A stretch of 64,000 nt of DNA from Thysanoteuthis rhombus (Eukaryota > Mollusca > Cephalopoda > Oegopsida > Thysanoteuthidae). A program made the translations under genes and the position numbers. How positions within the stretch are numbered: the first letter of the stretch is position 1; each line of letters begins with the position of its first letter. The notes beneath the pieces were generated by a model, which saw nothing but the letters and a program-made list of their open reading frames with translations, made no database searches and was not told the origin of the DNA. The stretch lies in assembly GCA_963457665.1 (NCBI GenBank), contig OY735207.1, positions 59,473,613 through 59,537,612 on the forward strand, in the 5' to 3' direction. Of the stretch, positions 58,340-64,000 are shown in pieces.

Positions 58340-60310
58340 AGTAAAACTGAATAAACTACATCCTTACGGACAAAAGCAACACAATCAAAGACATTCAAAT
58401 TCTAAACAAAGTAAACGACCATAGAATTGTAAGATGCAAGTAAACACCAATAAAGAACACAGAAAAATGTTCCACACCAAACTGCAACCACTAAACATAC
58501 CGAATGAACTTATCCAACCTTTCAAGCTAGACTTGAAAAACAGATTTAAAATCCTTACTGATGAAAATGACACTAACATCAATGAACTCCACAGCAAAAT
58601 AACCTCTCAAATAGAAGCTGCCAATATGTTTAAACCAAGAAACACATGAACCATTACCAAAATCTCAGACGAAACCAGGAAACTCATTGAAAAATGCTGA
58701 AACCTTAAACCACCATCAACAATAAGAGGAAAGAATAGAGGAGACCAAACTGAACAAAACAATCAAAAAGAAGGTATGGCAGCAATCATTGAAACCATTC
58801 TTGAAAAATGTTGGGGCTTTAAAGTGATAAACAAAGCTCTCAGTATAAGACAGAAACAAATAACTAGCATGCTCGAAGAGACATAACAACAGATAGACAG
58901 AATTGTTAGACACGCCCAAGAATTCGATCAAGAACTCTATTCTTCAAGACATGAGCAACAAAACAACAAAACAGGATATGCCAGACGCTGACAATCAGTT
59001 CGAGGACTTCCCAGAAGGTACACCATGAGAGGTAAAACAAGCCATCTAACAAACAAAAAAAAGGAAAAGCCCCTGGAATAGATAAAATCACCATCAATCT
59101 ACTCAAAAAAGCTGGTAAGACCATCAACAAAAAAGTAGCTATCCTATTCAACATGCCTAGAACAGAGTAAAGTCCCAAAAGACTGGAACACAGCAACCAT
59201 AATGCTTCTGCACAAAAAAGGAAACCCCTAAAGACCTCAAGAACTACAGGCCTATAAGCCTACCCAACTGCGTCTACAAAAAAATCCTTTCTAAAACACT
59301 AGATGAAACCCAACCATGGGAACAGGTTGGATTTAGGAGCTACTCAACCATGAACCATCTCCATTTAATGAATCAGCTAAAAGAGAAAGCAGCGGAATAC
59401 AAAATGCCACTCACTGTAGCATTTATTGACTTTAAGAAGGCCTTTGACTCTGCAGAAATTCCCATGGTCATGAGGGCCATAACTCTACAAGGTGTAGACC
59501 CTGTGTACATTAGAGCACTGTAATATATATACAGTCACAGAAACTCCTTTATCAGGCTACATAAAGACTTTGAATCCTTCCAGCTCCAAAAAGGAGTAAG
59601 GCAAGGTGATACCAGCTCATCCAAACTCTTCACAGCCTGCCTTGAAATGATCATCCAAAACCTGGACTGGGAGAATAGAGGAATCAAAATAGACTGCGAA
59701 TATCTAAGCAACTTCAGATTTGCCAATGATATCGTCCTTTTTGCAGAGAACCTACACAACCTCCAACTAATGCTAGATGAAAGCAAAAAAGTTGGCCTAC
59801 ACATGAACTTCAGTAAAACGAAAGTCATATGCAACAATCACATCAAGAATAAGAACATAACTATCAAAATCAAAGATGCAGAACTAGGGAAAGTAGCCCA
59901 CTACATCTACCTTGGACAATGAATCTCTATGAAACCCACAATAGAAGAGGAAATCAAAGGATCACCCTAGGAGGGCAAGCCTTCAGCAGAGCAAGATCAC
60001 AAAACAGCACAGTATATCAGGAAGAAAACAGAGGTCTGAGACATCGTAGGATCTATTAGAAAACTTGAATAGCAATTGGCAGGTCATGTTGCAAGAATAA
60101 CAGACAACCAATGGACATCATGATTCACAACATGGATCCCCAGAGATCACATGCGAAATCGAGGCCTGCAGAATACAAGATGGAAAGATGAACTAGACAA
60201 ATTCCGGAAATACTGGCTTCGCAATGCCCATGATTGAGAATTGTGGCAGATCTTGGGGAAGGTCTATGTCCAACGGCAAACAATAAATGATGATAGAATA
60301 TTAAACTTCT
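58340..60310 (+). mobile_element. RTE-type LINE, degenerate, most complete copy
   Basis: Plus-strand frames with several shifts and stops cover, in order: the end of an AP-type endonuclease (IQILNKVNDHRIVRCK, about 58396-58440; compare the SDHR motif), a linker, and the reverse transcriptase. RT landmarks are GKAPGIDKITINLLKK (about 59060), KDLKNYRPISL (about 59235), AFIDFKKAFDSA (motif A, about 59420), KGVRQGDTSS (motif B, about 59590) and RFANDIVLFAE (motif C, about 59718), where the first catalytic Asp of ADD is Asn. The C-terminal tail has LAGHVARITDNQW, WIPRDHMRNRGLQNTRWKDE and KYWLRNAHD, with a TGATGATAG tail. The order matches RTE-clade LINEs; the copy is inactive. Confidence 0.85.
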
Positions 60311-60880
60311 ATCTACCATCACTTCAAATCCTAAATGAAGTCCCATGAGTTCATACTTGTAACGGAATGAACCAAATGAGTAGCCATTTGGAAATTAATT
60401 ACGCAGTTATAATCCATTCTTATGTCTAAATTGCACCAAAATTGAAGAATTTCCAAAAGTTAGCCTTGAAACTATTCAGTTTAGTTATACCAACCCATTT
60501 AATTCAGTTGAAATGTGTTTTATTCAATGGCTAATTGTAGTGTGTCTAAAATCCATTGCATGTCTCTTAGATAAGTGTTGTGTAGTTTTTTTTAATTTTT
60601 TGTTTTTTATATATCTATTAAACATCTCTTTCCTTGTAGCTATACTTTTCTCTTTTGTCAAAGTAATTCTGGTAACAAATGGATAGCCACTTGAGAATAT
60701 CAAGGGTCTCAAGTGAAAACAGTGTTGTTGAGTACCATTTCAATATCTAAGCTGTCACCATGACTGATTATCTATATAGTTATCTAATCTAAAACTGGAC
60801 TAAAAGATATGATGAAAAAATGTCATTAACCTTTGAAAAATCTTTTAGTTATGAAGTTCATTTTTGCTGTTTATTAAACT
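60311..60880. other. Spacer between two LINE 3' ends
   Basis: AT-rich sequence, no feature seen. Confidence 0.5.
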
Positions 60881-60881
60881 A

Positions 60882-61105
60882 TTAAAAAACTCAAATGGCA
60901 ATGGGCAGGCCATGTTGCAAGAATGAAAGACAACCGATGGACAACATGGATCCCCAGAAATCACATAAGAAACCAAGGCCGACAGAATACAAGATGGAGA
61001 GATGAACTTGACAGATTCAGGAAATACTGGCTCTGCGATGCCCATGATAGGGAATTGTGGCAAATCCTAGGGAAGTTCCATGTCCAACGACGGACATTAA
61101 AAGAC
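60882..61105 (+). mobile_element. RTE-type LINE, 5'-truncated 3' end
   Basis: A single open frame keeps QWAGHVARMKDNRWTTWIP, RNHIRNQGRQNTRWRDELD, RFRKYWLCDAHDRELWQI and HVQRRTLKD, then a stop and TGATGATG. It is better preserved than the neighbouring copy at 60.06-60.31 kb, so it is probably a younger insertion in direct orientation. Confidence 0.85.
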
Positions 61106-61284
61106 TGATGATGAAAAAATTAGAAGCTTTTTTTTTTTGTTTGTTTGTTTTTTGTTTTTGTCAAATCCTTAAAATCTTCCTACAGTACGGCATAAGTTGA
61201 ATAATGGTTAGTGTTTTGTGCAGCGTTGAATTTTTTTTTCAGCTCAGTGATTCTTGTGAAATCTAATAAAAATAAATGACACTC

Positions 61285-61680
61285 TTCATCATGGTCAATG
61301 ATTGCCCAACAGTAGTGTTAGAATTTGAAGTCATGTAAAAAGAAATATTCCATCAAAGGATAGATATGATCAGAATAAATTCTATTTGTGGCATCTCTGG
61401 TGTTTTTTCACTGAAAAACATCTAAAAAAAGAGGATTAAAAAATTTTTCCAAAATCTTGAAACATCAAGATCCTGGAGATTAGATGTTATTAATAAACTT
61501 GTCAAAATGAAGTGCGAAAAAGATCAAAACAACTTTTTGATTTTTTTGAGGGGGGGGGGCGAGAACAAGCATTTTCAAAATGTTTACTGATGTCATTTTC
61601 AAGAAAACATTGTGGCCAGGCATCTAAAAAGGGATGGAACCCTTTGCTTACTTTGGTGGGTACAGTTATTCAAAATGAAA
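61285..61680 (+). repeat. Dispersed repeat R2, copy b
   Basis: CATCATGGTCAATGATTGCC, GATCAGAATAAATTCTATTT, GGCATCTCTGGTGTTTTTTC, TATTAATAAACTTGTCA and GGATGGAACCCTTTGC occur in the same order as at 32.8-33.5 and 62.25-62.55 kb. Confidence 0.65.
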
Positions 61681-62249
61681 GCTGACTAGATCTTTCTTCA
61701 TAATTTTGATAAATTATCTCCTATGACATATGGTTTAGAATTATCTAAGTATAGATAGAAAATATTTAAGTTTGCAACACTGAAGAGAAGTACTTTGGAG
61801 ATGCAGTTTTGTAAGACAGATGGAAAATTATGGCAGGCTGCTCCACATACCATAAAATCTGGCCCTTTCAAACATGCACCTTTTAAAACTAGCATTATCC
61901 TAGAAATTATCAACTCTGATTAAGGCTCTAAAAACTTTCTGCTTACATAAGTGTTTTCTTTTTGTTTCAAATTATCATTATCAATACTGATAAATCCTAA
62001 CTGCTGTGTTCATCTTGGTTGTTATAGTAAAAACATTTCTGCCATTGTACCTTCCAGCCTTTTTCAGGTACCTGTCATAATCTGTGACATTCTCTGAGCC
62101 TTTATTCAGTCCACAGGGGTTCCATATACACTATTTCAGCGGAAGGACAAATTAACATAGAACAAAATAACAGAAGAAATAACTAATAAGAGTGTGGACA
62201 AGATGAGGACAACAGTTAATAAATCCTCAATAGATCAGTGTATATCTTG

Positions 62250-62560
62250 CCATCACGGTCAATAAATTAACAACTCTCGCATCAAAGTTTAAAGTCTTGT
62301 GAAGAAAAATTCCGTCAAAGTTTAAACATGGTCTGAATAAATTCCGTTTTTGATATCACTGTTGTTTTCCACTGGGAAATATCTAAAATAGTTTTGAAAA
62401 CAACACCTAGCTTTTTGAAAATCTATGTTGTTGATAAACCCATCAGAATAAGGCCCCCAGAAGGTCGAAGGTTAGAAGGGCTGGCCAGAAGCATTGGAAC
62501 GCTAATACATGCATATATGGGATGGAACCTTGGCTACAGTTGTTTAATGAAAAGTATTCT
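62250..62560 (+). repeat. Dispersed repeat R2, copy c
   Basis: CATCACGGTCAATAAATTAA, GGTCTGAATAAATTCCGTTT, TTGTTGATAAACCCATCAGA, ATAAGGCCCCCAGAAGG and GGATGGAACCTTGGCTACAG. It has an uninterrupted junction where copy a holds a SINE. Confidence 0.65.
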
Positions 62561-62599
62561 TATTGATGTTTTACTAAATCCACTTAGAAATGCATATGT

Positions 62600-64000
62600 G
62601 CTCTAAATTATGTACAGCAAATAATGTGATCAATTATACAGCTTAATTGGTTACAACAGCTTGTCCCAATTATTCAAAGTTAGGATCTTTTGTCTTTTGA
62701 ATTCTGTATAGAATTTCTGTCAACATCACTTTTGTTCTATCAAGTATATTGCAAAGATATGATTAGCTACTTACAAATCTTGACGTTCTGGCAGACAGTG
62801 TTAGAATATGTGGTTTTTATAATGCAGACAACCTTGTGTTGTTTTTGTTTGTTTTTTTCCTTAAGTTTATATATTGCCAAAATATTTGGAGTATGTGTTT
62901 TTTTTTTTTTGTTTTTTTTTTCTTTCAACTCAATATACCAATTTGATTGAATTGAAGAAAAAAAAAGCTTTTTTTCTGGCCAAGATCTGTAAATAATATA
63001 ATTTTTTTTTTCTCCTAATCTTTTATTTATTACTATTTTAGCCTTTCTAATAAAGGCTATATGCCTCCTGATTCAAGATTCTTCTCTGTTGTCAAGTACG
63101 CATTTTGCAGTAGTTTTTCTTTATGATCAGACTTGTTTTTATGAAATCCATTATGCTTCTAAAAAAAATAGAATAGATGTGAAAAAACAACCTTTTAGCT
63201 GAGGTCGTCAGTCAGTCTCCATGAATCTTATTGAATGATGTTGATCCAATTGAGTTGTTTGGTGTTCAATCAGTCACCTGAAAAGATAAAAAGAAATTTA
63301 TTTGTTTAATACTAAAATTAAAATCAACCCTTGATATGTGACTTGAACTTTCATGACCTCACTTATCTGTAAAATAATTGAGGAAAGCAAATGACTTAGA
63401 AGGAAACACCCTCAGATAGAATTGTGTATCCTGTTAGATCTGTTATGGCCAACCGCCAAGCCACTTGTGTAATAATCTTCCACGCAATTGCTGTGTGCAT
63501 GTCGCAGTAGTTCATCTCTCTCTCCCACAAAGTTTTATACTATTGTTTAATCTGTCCTCCAACAGTGAACTTGAGTAGATTGTAGTTGTAGAATGATCTG
63601 TAAGAATCAAACATCAGCCATGCAGATAGAAAAGTTGAAAGTTTCGGTTAAGTGGGTCATATGTTGTCTACAACCTGTATATAATATGCTTATACGTCTT
63701 CAACTAGTATTTGGGGTGTGGTAAAAAAAAATGGTACTTTTGTTATATTGCATCAGACGTCAATATTTTCATTTTATATTTCATTTTTTGGCTCTTCATG
63801 AAATATCATGACTTATCAAAGTAGACTTTTAATCTCGTAACATTTGTCATTAACCATTGAGTTACTTATCCAAATGCATTTTGTCAATGAAGTGATTGAT
63901 CAAGGGAAAATTTCCATATGTGCTGAATGAAAATAAAAATTTGAATCCTTGTGAAAGTAAAGACCCTTTTCCACTTTTGGCAAATGTAACCTTTTTTTCT
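62600..64000. other. No gene recognised
   Basis: AT-rich with several poly-T runs (62898-62930, 63000-63012). No exon or repeat I can support. Confidence 0.45.

Overview
The window reads as nuclear DNA of an animal. It is AT-rich, sparse in genes, loaded with microsatellites and built mostly of decayed transposable elements. Splice signals, tRNA-derived SINE promoters, AP-endonuclase-type LINE fragments and AATAAA-type 3' ends all point to a eukaryote. The mixture of RTE-like LINEs with short trinucleotide tails, several SINE families, hAT and Tc1/mariner MITEs and long minisatellites would suit a mollusc (a cephalopod is plausible), but nothing visible fixes the species.

One convincing protein-coding gene is present. 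A single coding exon at 24.4-25.1 kb directly follows a clear 3' splice site. It encodes a 232-residue protein with a C-terminal CD225/dispanin-type two-helix membrane domain, and a poly(A) signal lies about 320 bp after the stop. A short candidate exon with good splice sites and an ATG lies at 49.23-49.28 kb and could be the 5' end of a gene running rightwards through a long repeat-poor tract.

Layout: 0-7 kb holds microsatellites, an RTE LINE 3' end whose tail has become a (TCA)n microsatellite, two palindromic elements and a dead mariner transposase. 7-14 kb holds SINEs, a GATA minisatellite split by a Tc1-like MITE, a hAT-like MITE, and two oppositely oriented 3' ends of a REL-type LINE. 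14-24 kb is mostly dispersed repeats and long (TGTC)n/(TC)n/(GT)n tracts. 24.3-25.4 kb is the dispanin-like gene. 26-36 kb holds MITEs, a repeat split by a SINE, and an LTR-like segment with a primer-binding-site motif. 37.35-40.35 kb is a 3-kb polypyrimidine minisatellite of 25-bp units with nested higher-order structure. 40.6-46 kb is LINE and repeat debris, including a probable twin-primed LINE insertion. 47.5-49 kb is a 1.5-kb element with inverted ends that carries an internal tandem array. 49-58 kb is repeat-poor and intron-like but has two small MITEs. 58.3-61.1 kb holds the most complete RTE-type LINE, followed by a second copy of its 3' end.

The window is mainly useful for its unnamed repeats. 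One family has at least eight copies on both strands, and two copies share a readable frame of about 47 residues. Other families have three or more copies. No CRISPR array, operon, rRNA gene or intact tRNA gene was seen.
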